NCBI RefSeq assembly: GCF_014207705.1
Contig: NZ_JACHIU010000001.1
Location: forward strand, 806,001-870,000
Direction of reading: 5' to 3'
DNA: 64,000 nucleotides
Origin: Sphaerisporangium rubeum
Lineage (GTDB): Bacteria > Actinomycetota > Actinomycetes > Streptosporangiales > Streptosporangiaceae
This document shows positions 8,448-17,609 of the stretch, piece by piece (position 1 is the stretch's first letter; every line of letters begins with the position of its first letter). The notes beneath the pieces are model-generated. The model did no database searches. It was not told the DNA's origin and was given only the letters and a program-made list of their open reading frames with translations. The translations under genes were made by a program, and so were the position numbers.

Positions 8448-9617
8448 TTGAGACCGAAGCACCGCATACTCCGCCTTTTACGCGATGAGGGACCCCTGTC
8501 AAGGGCGGAGCTCGGCGACCGGCTCGCACTCTCCCGGTCGCGCGTGGTCGCGGAACTCGAGCACCTGATCGCCGGTGACCTCGTCCAGGAGGCGGGATCG
8601 GCGGCCTCGCGCGGCGGACGGCGCTCCACTCTCGTCGAGCTGCACTCCGATCTCCGGTTCGCCGGCATCGACCTCGGCGTCACCTCGATCGACCTTGAGA
8701 TCACCAACGGCCGCCTGGAACCGGTCGCGGCCGTCCGGGAGCCGGCCGACATCAGGTCGGGCCCGAAGACCGTGCTCGGCCGGGTCGACGCGATCTTGGC
8801 AGAACTACGGTCGGACGGCGCGTACGCGAGGCTGAGCGGCATCGGCATCGGCGTGCCGGGTCCGGTGAGCTTCCGCGACGGTGTGCCGGCGTCCCCGCCG
8901 ATCATGCCGGGCTGGGACGGTTACCCGGTACGCGAACTGCTGGCGCGCAAGCACAGCTGTCCGGTGGTCGTCGACAACGACGTCAACATCATGGCGATGG
9001 GGGAGCGCTACGCCGGTGTCGCGCGTTCGGCCGACGACGTGCTCTTCGTCAAGATCGGCAGCGGTGTCGGCTGCGGCATCTTCATCGGCGGTGAGCTGTA
9101 CCGGGGGCCGGACGGCTGCGCGGGGGACATCGGCCACATCCAGGTGGAGACCGACGACCCGGTCTGCAGCTGTGGTCACATCGGCTGCCTGGAGGCCCTG
9201 TTCAGCGGCATCGCGCTGGAGCGGGACGCCACGGCGGCCGGCCGTTCGGGACAGTCGCTCGCGCTGGCCGAGCGGCTGGCCGCCAGAGGCACGGTGACGG
9301 CGAGGGACGTGGCCGAGTGCGCCGCCGGTGGCGACACCATCGCGACCCGGCTCATCCGGGACGGCGGAGGCCGGCTCGGCAGCGTGCTGGCCGGTCTGGT
9401 CAGCTTCATCAACCCGTCGATGATCGTGATCGGCGGCGGCCTCACCGGCCTCGGTCACGTGCTGCTCGGGGAGATCCGCAGCGCGGTCTATCGCCGTTCA
9501 CTGCCGCTGGCCACCGGCAACCTGCCGGTCGTGCTGTCGGAGCTCGGCCCACGCGCGGGTGTGGCGGGGGCCGGCTTCCTCGCCAGCGATCTGGCGTTCG
9601 CCGAGGCGGCCTCATGA
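8448..9617 (+). CDS. ROK family transcriptional regulator
   Basis: About 390 residues. Intact winged helix at the N-terminus (SRAELGDRLALSRSRVVAELEHL), then the ROK sugar-kinase fold with FAGIDLGVTSIDLEI, GIGIGVPGPVSF, VVDNDVNIMAMGE and the zinc-binding CSCGHIGCLE. TTG 8448 is chosen because AAGAGGTG lies eight bases upstream; GTG 8427 in the same frame has no such site. It points toward the secreted sugar dehydrogenase and ThuA genes, so it may control them and respond to their sugar product. ROK proteins with an HTH are regulators rather than kinases. Confidence 0.82.
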   Translation: MRPKHRILRLLRDEGPLSRAELGDRLALSRSRVVAELEHLIAGDLVQEAGSAASRGGRRSTLVELHSDLRFAGIDLGVTSIDLEITNGRLEPVAAVREPADIRSGPKTVLGRVDAILAELRSDGAYARLSGIGIGVPGPVSFRDGVPASPPIMPGWDGYPVRELLARKHSCPVVVDNDVNIMAMGERYAGVARSADDVLFVKIGSGVGCGIFIGGELYRGPDGCAGDIGHIQVETDDPVCSCGHIGCLEALFSGIALERDATAAGRSGQSLALAERLAARGTVTARDVAECAAGGDTIATRLIRDGGGRLGSVLAGLVSFINPSMIVIGGGLTGLGHVLLGEIRSAVYRRSLPLATGNLPVVLSELGPRAGVAGAGFLASDLAFAEAAS

Positions 9618-10080
9618 CCGCGCGGCGTCCGGTGCGACGTCCCCTGCGCACCGGCGCCGTGCGGATCGGTTTCAGGGGGAAAGCGTGGCCCGCGGGAGGG
9701 ACGCCGACCATCCCGCGGGTCCGGCCCCGCTCACCGTTACGGCGGAGGCCGCCGGGTGCCGACGGTACCGGCACCCTGTGGGTACCGACTCCGCCGCGCG
9801 GTGAGCGGGGCACCTTGCGGTGTCCCGCTCACCGTTGCTCTCGCTGACGGCTGTGGCGGCCCCACCACAGGCTTCTCACCATTGGTGCAGAACTATCGGC
9901 ACTGCCACCAAAAGTATGGACAGTGCAATCTAAAAGCTCCTACTGTGTCGCTCAGCACAGCCCATGTTTCACCCTCGTTTCCAATCGGCGTGGAGACGGG
10001 GACGGTGGCCGTGATCACCCCCCATGGCTCCGGCGCGACGGCGCGCGCCCTGCCTGGCACATCAGTCAGGAAGGGACAAC
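9618..10080. promoter_or_regulatory. Intergenic region: terminator and promoter of the sugar dehydrogenase gene
   Basis: No gene is supported here. The left half holds a strong hairpin (listed separately). The right half is AT-richer and carries an inverted repeat GCACTG (9899-9904) / CAGTGC (9921-9926) that could be an operator for the downstream secreted sugar dehydrogenase. The start codon at 10081 is preceded by AGGAAGGGAC. Confidence 0.45.
9799..9834 (+). terminator. Strong hairpin after the ROK gene
   Basis: Arms CGGTGAGCGGG (9799-9809) and CCCGCTCACCG (9824-9834) pair perfectly, and inside them CACC/GGTG pair around a TTGC loop. No long T-run follows, so it is a terminator-like or processing hairpin typical of GC-rich actinomycetes. 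Confidence 0.6.
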
Positions 10081-12927
10081 ATGAATCCGCACCGCTACCC
10101 CCGCCGATGGCGGGCGATCGGGGCAGCCTTATCCCTCGTGGCAGCGAGCGTCACCGCTGTCACGTCAACGGTCGTGACGGCCGCGCCGGCACAGGCGCAC
10201 CCCGTCAACGCGAACGAGTTCCAGCAAGTCACCCTCGCCAAAGGCGTGAGCGCGACGGGGGAGCCGATGTCACTCGCCGTGCTGCCGGACCGGTCGGTCC
10301 TGCACACCGCACGCGACGGCACACTCCGGCGTACGGACGCGACCGGTGTCACCAAGCAGATCGCGAAACTCAGCGTGTACTCGCACGACGAGGAAGGCCT
10401 GCAAGGCGTCGGGGTGGACCCCGGGTTCGCCACCAACCGGTACATCTACCTGTACTACGCGCCGCCGCTCAGCACCCCCGCCGGTGACGCGCCGGCGACC
10501 GGGACGTCCGCCACCTGGACCACCTGGACCGGCGTCAACCGGCTGTCGCGTTTCACGCTCAACGCCGACTTCACGGTCAACATGAGCAGCCAGGTCAACG
10601 TCCTCGACGTGCCGGCCAACCGCGGCATCTGTTGCCACGTCGGCGGCGACATCGACTTCGACGCGGCCGGGAACCTCTACCTGTCCACCGGGGACGACAC
10701 CAACCCGTTCGAGTCCGCCGGTTACTCCCCGCTCGACGAGCGCACCGAGCGCAACCCCGCCTACGACGCGCAGCGCAGCGCCGGCAACACCAACGACCTG
10801 CGTGGCAAGATCCTCCGGATCAAGGTGAACGCCAACGGGACGTACTCGATCCCGTCCGGCAACCTCTTCGCGCCGGGAACGGCGAACACCCGGCCCGAGA
10901 TCTACGCGATGGGTTTCCGCAACCCGTTCCGCCTGAGCGTCGACAAGGCCACCGGCGTCGTCTACGTCGGCGACTACGGCCCCGACGCCGGCACCACCGA
11001 CTCCGGCCGCGGCCCCTCGGGTCAGGTGGAGTTCAACCGGATCACGAGCCCCGGCAACTACGGCTGGCCGTACTGCACCGGCTCCAACAGCACCAGCGAG
11101 ACCTACAACGAGTGGAACTTCGCGACCAACAGCACCGGCGCGAAGTTCAACTGCGCCGGCGGCCCGACGAACAACTCGTTCCGCAACACCGGCCTGCAGA
11201 CCCTGCCGGCCGCGCGCGCGGCCTGGATACGGTACGGCGGCGACGCCGGCACCCCGTCGGCGTTCGGCGGCGGCAGCGAGTCGCCGATGGGTGGCCCGGT
11301 GTACCGGTACGACGCCGCGAACCCCTCGGCCACCAAGTGGCCGCAGTCGTTCGACGGCATGTACTTCGCCGGTGAGTTCGGCCGCGGCTGGATCAAGCCG
11401 ATCCACGTCAACAGTGACGGCACCCCCGGCACGATCGACACGTTCCCGTGGAACGGCAAGCAGGTCATGGACATGACCTTCGGCCCCGACGGCTCGCTGT
11501 ACGTGCTGGACTACGGCACCGGGTACTTCAACGGCGACGCGAACTCGGCCCTGTACCGGTACGACTACGTCGGCGGCGGCAACCGGGCCCCGACCGCGGT
11601 CGCGGCGGCCAGCAGGACGTCCGGCGCGGCGCCGCTCGCGGTGACCTTCTCCTCCGCCGGCTCCAGCGACCCCGACGGCGACCCCATCACCTACGCGTGG
11701 GACTTCGGCGACCAGACCACCTCGACCGCGGCGAACCCCACCAAGACCTACACCGCGAACGGCACCTACACCGCGCGACTGACGGTGCGCGACACCGCAG
11801 GCGCCACCGGTACCGCGAGCGTCACCATCACGGTCGGCAACACGGTGCCGACGGTGACGATCAACGCGCCGCCGGCCGGACAGCTCGCGTCGTTCGGTGA
11901 CACCGTGCCGTGGAGCGTGACCGTCACCGACCCCGAGGACGGCCAGATCGACTGCTCGCGCGTCACGATGGCGTACGTCATCGGTCACGACCAGCACGCG
12001 CACCACATCACCTCGCAGACCGGCTGCTCGGGAAGCATCACTTTGCCGCCGGACGGTGAGCACGACGACGCGGCGAACCTCTTCCCGATCTTCGACGCGT
12101 CCTACACCGACAAGGGTGGCCTGACCGGCAGGTCGCAGAGCATCCTGCAGCTCAGGAAGCGCCAGGCCGAGCACTACCGGACCGCGTCCGGCGTGACCCT
12201 GTTCAGCAAGACCACCGCCGAGGGTGGCCGGACCGTCGGTGACATCCACAACGGCGACTGGATCCAGTTCGACCCGTACCGCCTCACCAACGTGACGTCG
12301 TTCAGCGCACGGGTCTCCTCGGCCGGTGCCGGCGGCACGGTGCAGATCCGCACCGGTTCCCCGACGGGGACCGTGCTCGGCTCCGCGACGGTGACGCCGA
12401 CCGGTTCGTGGGAAACGTTCACCAACGTCACCGGCGCGGTGAACGGCGCCGCCGCCACCGGCACGTCGCTGTACGTCACCTTCGCCGGCTCCGGAACCGG
12501 CGCGCTGTTCGACCTGGACAGCTTCACGTTCACCACCGGCACAGCGCCGGCGGCGGGGACGATCAAGGGCCTCGGCGGCAAGTGCCTGGACGTACGTGGC
12601 GCCGCCTCCGCCGACGGCACGCAGATCCAGATCTACACCTGCAACGGCACCGCCGCGCAGACCTGGACAAGAAGCGGCCAGACCTTCCGTGCGTACGGCA
12701 AATGTCTGGACGTGTCCGGCGCGAGCACCGCAGACGGCGCTAAAGTCCAGCTCTATACCTGTAACGGTACAAACGCGCAGAATTGGACCGTCAACGCCGA
12801 CGGGACGATCCGCAGTGTGAACTCCGGCAAGTGCCTCGACGTGACCGGCGGCAACACGGCGGACAGCACGCCGGTACAGCAGATGACCTGTACCGCTGCC
12901 GCCAACCAGAAGTGGACCCTGTCGTGA
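10081..12927 (+). CDS. Secreted GSDH-type sugar dehydrogenase with PKD, CBM6-like and ricin domains
   Basis: A 948-residue exported enzyme. Signal peptide 1-39 (cleavage after AQA). Residues ~45-500 form a six-bladed glucose/sorbosone dehydrogenase propeller (SLAVLPDRSVLHTARDG, EGLQGVGVDPGFATNRYIYLYY, RGKILRI, YAMGFRNPFRL, GNYGWPYC). A PKD domain follows (~501-587), then a linker with HDQHAHH, a CBM6-like domain (~695-820) and a C-terminal ricin-type lectin with three QxW repeats (~827-948). Such enzymes oxidise sugars outside the cell, often with PQQ; no PQQ synthesis genes are in this window. Followed 17 bases later by the ThuA gene, so they are one unit. Confidence 0.85.
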   Translation: MNPHRYPRRWRAIGAALSLVAASVTAVTSTVVTAAPAQAHPVNANEFQQVTLAKGVSATGEPMSLAVLPDRSVLHTARDGTLRRTDATGVTKQIAKLSVYSHDEEGLQGVGVDPGFATNRYIYLYYAPPLSTPAGDAPATGTSATWTTWTGVNRLSRFTLNADFTVNMSSQVNVLDVPANRGICCHVGGDIDFDAAGNLYLSTGDDTNPFESAGYSPLDERTERNPAYDAQRSAGNTNDLRGKILRIKVNANGTYSIPSGNLFAPGTANTRPEIYAMGFRNPFRLSVDKATGVVYVGDYGPDAGTTDSGRGPSGQVEFNRITSPGNYGWPYCTGSNSTSETYNEWNFATNSTGAKFNCAGGPTNNSFRNTGLQTLPAARAAWIRYGGDAGTPSAFGGGSESPMGGPVYRYDAANPSATKWPQSFDGMYFAGEFGRGWIKPIHVNSDGTPGTIDTFPWNGKQVMDMTFGPDGSLYVLDYGTGYFNGDANSALYRYDYVGGGNRAPTAVAAASRTSGAAPLAVTFSSAGSSDPDGDPITYAWDFGDQTTSTAANPTKTYTANGTYTARLTVRDTAGATGTASVTITVGNTVPTVTINAPPAGQLASFGDTVPWSVTVTDPEDGQIDCSRVTMAYVIGHDQHAHHITSQTGCSGSITLPPDGEHDDAANLFPIFDASYTDKGGLTGRSQSILQLRKRQAEHYRTASGVTLFSKTTAEGGRTVGDIHNGDWIQFDPYRLTNVTSFSARVSSAGAGGTVQIRTGSPTGTVLGSATVTPTGSWETFTNVTGAVNGAAATGTSLYVTFAGSGTGALFDLDSFTFTTGTAPAAGTIKGLGGKCLDVRGAASADGTQIQIYTCNGTAAQTWTRSGQTFRAYGKCLDVSGASTADGAKVQLYTCNGTNAQNWTVNADGTIRSVNSGKCLDVTGGNTADSTPVQQMTCTAAANQKWTLS

Positions 12928-12944
12928 CCCCCCGGAGAGGACCG

Positions 12945-14651
12945 ATGCGCAGACTCCTGTCAGGCGTGAGCGCCGCGCTGGCACTCGCCGCGTCCGTGCT
13001 CCACGCGGCACCGGCCCTGGCCGCCGACGCGCCGTACGACGTCCTGGTGTTCTCCAAGACCGCCGGGTTCCGGCACGACGCGATCCCGGCCGGCATCCAG
13101 GCGATCCAGCAGCTCGGCGCGGCCAACAGCTTCACGGTGACCGCCACCGAGGACGCCGCGGCGTTCACCACGGGGAACCTCGCGCAGTACGAGGCCGTGG
13201 TGTTCCTCAACACGACCGGGGACGTGCTCAACGCGGCGCAGCAGACCGCGTTCGAGTCCTACGTCCGAGGCGGCGGCGGTTACGTGGGTGTGCACGCCGC
13301 CGCCGACACCGAGTACGACTGGTCGTTCTACGGCCAGCTCGTGGGCGCGTACTTCGCGAGCCACCCGGCGATCCAGCAGGCCGGCTCCAGGACCGAGAAC
13401 CGCGCGCACCCGGCGACGGCGCACCTGCCGCAGACGTGGACGCGCACCGACGAGCTGTACAACTACCGCACCAACCCGCGGTCCACGGCGCGGGTGCTGG
13501 CGACGCTGACCGAGTCCACCTACTCCGGCGGTTCCATGGGGTCCGACCACCCGATCACGTGGTGCAAGACCATCGACGCCGGCCGGTCGTTCTACACCGG
13601 GTTCGGCCACACCCAGGCGTCGTACGGCGAGACGGCGTTCCGCAGCCAGCTCCTCGGCGGCATCCGGTACGCCGCCAAGCGCGCCAAGGCGGACTGCCGT
13701 CCCGAGACCGGGTACACCGCGATCTACGACGGCGCCACCGCCGGCTGGTCGCAGTCCGGCCCCGGGTCGTTCACCAACAGCGACGCGACGCTCACCTCCG
13801 TCGGCGGCATGGGCCTGTACTGGTACAGCGCCAAGCAGTACGCCGCCGGCTACTCACTGAAGGCGGACTGGCGTGTCACCGGGGACAGCAACTCCGGGGT
13901 GTTCGTCGGCTTCCCCAACCCCGGCGGCGACCCCAACGTCGCGGTCAACCAGGGGTACGAGATCCAGATCGACGCCACCGACTCGGCGGACCGCACCACC
14001 GGCTCGATCTACTCCTTCAAGTCGGCCGACATCGCGGCACGTGACGCCGCGCTGAACCCGCCGGGTGAGTGGAACACCTTCGAGATCCTCGTCGAGGGTC
14101 AGCGGCTGCGCGTGTACCTCAACGGCTCGCTGATCAACGACTTCACCAACACCGACCCGAACCGCAACCTCGACGGCTACGTCGGCCTGCAGAACCACAG
14201 CTCGGCCGACCAGGTCGCGTTCCGCAACGTCCGCGTCAAGGAGCTCGGTTCGCAGCCCCCCGCGGCGAACCTGGCGCTGAACAGGCCGGCGACGGCGTCG
14301 AGCACCGAGTCGGCCGCCTACCCGGCGTCGTACGCGGTGGACGCCTCGGCGTCGACCCGCTGGTCGAGCGCGTTCGCAGACCCCCAGTGGATCCAGGTGG
14401 ACCTCGGTGCCACGTACACCGTGACCCGGGTCCGGCTGGTGTGGGAGGCCGCGTACGCCACGGCGTACCAGATCCAGACCTCGGCCAACGGCTCCTCGTG
14501 GTCGACGGCCAGGTCCGTCACCGGCGGAAACGGCGGTGAGGACGACATCACCGGACTGAGTTCCTCCACCCGGTACGTACGCATGTACGGCACGGCCAGA
14601 GGGACACCGTACGGCTACTCATTGTTCACCTTCGAGGTCTACGGCGGCTGA
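12945..14651 (+). CDS. Secreted ThuA / DUF1080 (3-keto-disaccharide hydrolase-like) / F5-8C protein
   Basis: A 568-residue exported protein. Signal peptide 1-26 (cleavage after ALA). ThuA domain ~30-250 (LVFSKTAGFRHDAI, YVGVHAAADTEYDW, GGSMGSDHPITWC, RSFYTGFGH). DUF1080 concanavalin-like domain ~255-435 (TAIYDGATAGWSQ, GYEIQIDA, WNTFEILVEGQRLRVYLNG); this family includes 3-keto-disaccharide hydrolases. A discoidin/F5-8C carbohydrate-binding module ends it (~440-568). Start ATG 12945 has GGAGAGGA upstream. Together with the preceding dehydrogenase it suggests extracellular oxidation of a glycoside followed by cleavage of the keto-sugar. Confidence 0.83.
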   Translation: MRRLLSGVSAALALAASVLHAAPALAADAPYDVLVFSKTAGFRHDAIPAGIQAIQQLGAANSFTVTATEDAAAFTTGNLAQYEAVVFLNTTGDVLNAAQQTAFESYVRGGGGYVGVHAAADTEYDWSFYGQLVGAYFASHPAIQQAGSRTENRAHPATAHLPQTWTRTDELYNYRTNPRSTARVLATLTESTYSGGSMGSDHPITWCKTIDAGRSFYTGFGHTQASYGETAFRSQLLGGIRYAAKRAKADCRPETGYTAIYDGATAGWSQSGPGSFTNSDATLTSVGGMGLYWYSAKQYAAGYSLKADWRVTGDSNSGVFVGFPNPGGDPNVAVNQGYEIQIDATDSADRTTGSIYSFKSADIAARDAALNPPGEWNTFEILVEGQRLRVYLNGSLINDFTNTDPNRNLDGYVGLQNHSSADQVAFRNVRVKELGSQPPAANLALNRPATASSTESAAYPASYAVDASASTRWSSAFADPQWIQVDLGATYTVTRVRLVWEAAYATAYQIQTSANGSSWSTARSVTGGNGGEDDITGLSSSTRYVRMYGTARGTPYGYSLFTFEVYGG

Positions 14652-14655
14652 GCGA

Positions 14656-14694
14656 CCGGGCCGGCCGGGAGGTCCCCCCTCCTGGCCGGCCCGG
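14656..14694 (+). terminator. Hairpin terminator after the ThuA gene
   Basis: CCGGGCCGGCC (14656-14666) pairs with GGCCGGCCCGG (14684-14694), and GGGAGG/CCTCCT extends the stem inside. It separates the secreted sugar pair from the ebo-like operon starting at 14748. Confidence 0.65.
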
Positions 14695-14747
14695 CCTGAT
14701 CCGTCGCGACCACCGCACAGCACAGAAAAAAAGGCAAGGGAGATTTC

Positions 14748-15887
14748 ATGGCAACCGGCATCTGGTTGATCGGAGCGCGGGGATCGGTCGCGGTGACCGG
14801 CCTCGTCGGGGCGGCGGCGCTGAGAGCGGGGCTCGCCGAACCGCTCGGGTGCGTCACCGAGCTGCCCGAGCTGCGCTCCCCGGCTCTGCCCGCCCTCGCC
14901 GATCTCGTCTTCGGTGGCCACGACGTGGCGGACACGCCACTGGTCAAGAAGGCCGAGTCCCTGGTGGCGGCCGGGGTGCTGCCGGCCGGGATCACCGCGG
15001 CGCTCGGCGACGAGCTCGCCGCCGCGGAGCGGGAACTGCGGCCGGTGCCGGTGGCCGGCACGCAGGCCGACACGGCCCGCCTGATCGCCGCCGACATCGA
15101 GGACTTCCGGCGGCGGCACGACCTCGAACGCGTCGTGGTGGTCAACGTCGCCTCCACCGAGCCGGCCGTGGCGCCGCACCCCGGCCACACCGACCCGGCG
15201 TCCCTCGCCGAAGCCCTCGCCTCCACCGACACGGTGCTGCCGGCGAGCTCGCTGAACGCCTACGCCGCCTTCACCGCGGGCTGTCCCTTCGTCGACTTCA
15301 CGCCGTCCACCGGGACCCGCCTGCCGGCGCTGGCCGAGCTGGCCCTCCAGGCCGGGGTGCCGTACGCCGGGAACGACGGCAAGACCGGTGAGACGCTGGT
15401 GAAGTCGGTGCTCGCGCCGATGTTCGCCATGCGCCACCTGCGGGTGCGCACGTGGTCGGGGACCAACCTGCTCGGCGGCGGCGACGGCGCCACCCTCGCC
15501 GACCCGGCGGCCAACGCCGCCAAGACCGCGAGCAAGCAGCGGGTGCTGTCGGAGACCCTCGGGTACCGGCCGGAAGGCACCAGCCTGATCCAGTACGTCG
15601 ACGACATCGGCGACTTCAAGACCGCGTGGGACCTCATCACGTTCTCGGGGTTCCTCGGCACCACCATGCGGATGGACTTCACCTGGCACGGCTGCGACTC
15701 GGCGCTCGCCGCACCGCTGGTGCTGGACCTCGCGCGGCTCACCGCCGCCGCGCACGCCGCCGGCCGGTCCGGGCCGCTCACCGAGCTGGCGTTCTTCTTC
15801 AAGGACCCGCTGGGGGACGTGCCGCACGCGCTGCACGAGCAGTGGGCCGCGCTGACCGGGTTCGTCCGGGGGCTGTCCGATGTTTGA
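14748..15887 (+). CDS. Inositol-3-phosphate synthase family protein (first gene of ebo-like operon)
   Basis: A 379-residue NAD-dependent cyclase-type protein. The Rossmann start GIWLIGARGSVA, the NVASTEPA and SSLNAYAAFTAGCPFVDFTPS segments, and GNDGKTGETLVKSVLAPMF (Lys-rich catalytic loop) are all features of the myo-inositol-1-phosphate synthase family. In characterised ebo clusters the cyclase position is taken by EboD, a 3-dehydroquinate-synthase-like enzyme; here a different NAD-dependent sugar-phosphate cyclase heads the operon. Whether it makes inositol phosphate or another carbocycle is open. Start ATG with GGGAG upstream; the next gene overlaps its end by eight bases. Confidence 0.75.
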   Translation: MATGIWLIGARGSVAVTGLVGAAALRAGLAEPLGCVTELPELRSPALPALADLVFGGHDVADTPLVKKAESLVAAGVLPAGITAALGDELAAAERELRPVPVAGTQADTARLIAADIEDFRRRHDLERVVVVNVASTEPAVAPHPGHTDPASLAEALASTDTVLPASSLNAYAAFTAGCPFVDFTPSTGTRLPALAELALQAGVPYAGNDGKTGETLVKSVLAPMFAMRHLRVRTWSGTNLLGGGDGATLADPAANAAKTASKQRVLSETLGYRPEGTSLIQYVDDIGDFKTAWDLITFSGFLGTTMRMDFTWHGCDSALAAPLVLDLARLTAAAHAAGRSGPLTELAFFFKDPLGDVPHALHEQWAALTGFVRGLSDV

Positions 15888-16746
15888 GCGCACCAAGCGG
15901 CGCGGGCCTGACTGGCGAGCGCTCGCGGAACTGGTGCGTGCTCCCGCCGCGCTGTCGGTCCCCGGTGACACGGTGGCCGGGGCCGCGGCGTCCGGTGCGC
16001 TCGGCCGGGCCACCCCCGGCCTGATCGCGGCGTCGGTGTGCCTGTACTGGGGCGGGATGGCCGCCAACGACTGGGCCGACCGGGAGCTCGACGCCGTCGA
16101 GCGGCCCGAGCGGCCCATCCCGTCCGGAAGGATCACCGCGCGGCAGGCACTCGGCGTGGCGGCCGGGCTCACCGCCGTCGGCACGGGGCTCGCGCTGCTC
16201 GCGGGGGGACGCCGCGCCGCCGCGGTCGCGTTGCCGCTGGCCGGCGCCGTGTGGGCCTATGACCTGCGGGCCAAGAACACACCGTTCGGGCCCGCCGTGA
16301 TGGCCGCGTGCCGGGGGCTTGACGTGCTGCTCGGCGCCTCCCCCGGCCGTACGGTGGAGGCGGTCCCGGCGGCGCTCACCGTGGCCGCGCACACCTACAC
16401 CGTCACCGAGCTCTCGCGGCGCGAGGTCAGCGGCGCCAACGCCACGCTCCCCAAGGTCACGCTCGCCGGTACGGCCGCCGTCGCCGCGTCGGCGGCGGGA
16501 CGGCGGCCGGGACCGGCCGCCGCGCTGGCCCTGTGGTACGCCACCCGGTACGGCGCCGCGCAGGTGGACGCCGTCGCCGACCCCTCGCCTGGCCGCATCC
16601 GCGCGGCCGTCGGGGCCGGCATCACGGGGCTGCCGTTGCTGCAGGGTGCGCTGACGGCCCGCGCCGGGTCGCCGGTCGCGGGGCTCGCCGTGGCCGCCGC
16701 GGCGCCGCTCGGCCGGCGGCTGGCCAAGGTGGTGTCGCCGACGTGA
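15880..16746 (+). CDS. eboC: UbiA-type prenyltransferase-like membrane protein (EboC)
   Basis: A 288-residue multi-pass membrane protein with the UbiA signature NDWADRELD (Asn63-Asp71, NDxxDxxxD) and a second, shortened Asp motif at YDLRAKN; around seven to nine hydrophobic segments. SCO-type EboC proteins have this form. It would attach or move a prenyl or polyprenyl-phosphate-linked group at the membrane. The start ATG lies inside the preceding gene, and its stop overlaps the next start (GTGA at 16743), showing translational coupling. Substrate unknown. Confidence 0.8.
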   Translation: MFERTKRRGPDWRALAELVRAPAALSVPGDTVAGAAASGALGRATPGLIAASVCLYWGGMAANDWADRELDAVERPERPIPSGRITARQALGVAAGLTAVGTGLALLAGGRRAAAVALPLAGAVWAYDLRAKNTPFGPAVMAACRGLDVLLGASPGRTVEAVPAALTVAAHTYTVTELSRREVSGANATLPKVTLAGTAAVAASAAGRRPGPAAALALWYATRYGAAQVDAVADPSPGRIRAAVGAGITGLPLLQGALTARAGSPVAGLAVAAAAPLGRRLAKVVSPT

Positions 16747-17609
16747 CCGTCCGCTTCGGGTACGGCACCAACGGCTTCACCAACCACCGGCTGCCTGAGG
16801 CGCTGGCCGTGCTGGCCGACCTCGGGTACGAAGGCGTCGCGCTGACCCTCGACACCGGACACCTGGACCCGTTCGCGCCGGGCCTCGCCAAGCGCACCGC
16901 CGAGGTGGCGACGCTGCTCGGCCGGCACGGGCTGTCGGTGGTGATCGAGACCGGCGCGCGGTACCTCATGGACCCGTGGCGCAAGCACGCGCCGACGCTG
17001 CTGGACGACGACCCGGCGCGCCGCCTCGAATACCTGCGCCGCGCGGTGCGCGTCGGCGCCGACCTCGGCGCCGAGGCGGTGTCGTTCTGGTCGGGGGTGG
17101 CCCCGCCTGGCGTGCCGGACGTCTGGGAACGGCTGGTGCGCGGGTGCGCCGAGATCGTGGAGACCGCCGAGCTGGCCGGGGTGACGCTCGGGTTCGAACC
17201 GGAACCCGGCATGCTGGTCGCCGACATCGAGGGCTGGCGCCGGCTGCACGCCGCGCTCGGCTGTCCGCCGCATTTCGGCATCACGCTCGACATCGGCCAC
17301 TGCCGCTGCCTGGAGCCGCTGCCGGTCCCCGAGTGCGTCGAGGAGGTCGCGGCCCACCTGGTGAACGTGCAGATCGACGACATGCGCCGCGGGGTGCACG
17401 AGCACCTGGAGTTCGGCACCGGTGAGATCGACTTCCCGCCGGTGCTCGCCGCGCTGAGCGCCGCCAGGTACCGCGGCCTGGTGGCCGTGGAACTGCCACG
17501 CCACGCGCACGACGCGCCGGGGGTGGCGTCCCGTTCCATCGACTTCCTGCGCCAGGCGGCCAAGCAGGCGGCCGGCGCTCACGACGACCGAGACGAGGAC
17601 CGATGGTGA
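16743..17609 (+). CDS. Sugar phosphate isomerase/epimerase-family TIM barrel protein
   Basis: A 288-residue xylose-isomerase-like TIM barrel: FGYGTNGFTNHRLPEALAVLADLGYEGVALTLD, later GFEPEPGMLV (metal Glu), GITLDIGHC (Asp/His ligands), VQIDDM and VAVELPRHAHDA. Predicted divalent-metal isomerase or epimerase acting on a sugar or polyol. Start GTG 16743 overlaps the EboC stop by four bases and is preferred over upstream starts inside that gene. It resembles but does not replace the second barrel protein (EboE) later in the operon, so this operon has two such enzymes. Confidence 0.78.
   Translation: MTVRFGYGTNGFTNHRLPEALAVLADLGYEGVALTLDTGHLDPFAPGLAKRTAEVATLLGRHGLSVVIETGARYLMDPWRKHAPTLLDDDPARRLEYLRRAVRVGADLGAEAVSFWSGVAPPGVPDVWERLVRGCAEIVETAELAGVTLGFEPEPGMLVADIEGWRRLHAALGCPPHFGITLDIGHCRCLEPLPVPECVEEVAAHLVNVQIDDMRRGVHEHLEFGTGEIDFPPVLAALSAARYRGLVAVELPRHAHDAPGVASRSIDFLRQAAKQAAGAHDDRDEDRW

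Noticed and set aside
10270-13011. A 913-codon open frame on the minus strand antisense to the sugar dehydrogenase
   Set aside because: It is a GC-bias shadow: the plus-strand protein has a signal peptide and five recognisable domains, while the antisense product is low-complexity Arg/Val/Gly.
16533-16742. Upstream extension of the TIM-barrel gene inside eboC
   Set aside because: The extension is Arg-rich shadow sequence; GTG 16743 with a four-base overlap starts exactly at the family N-terminus.
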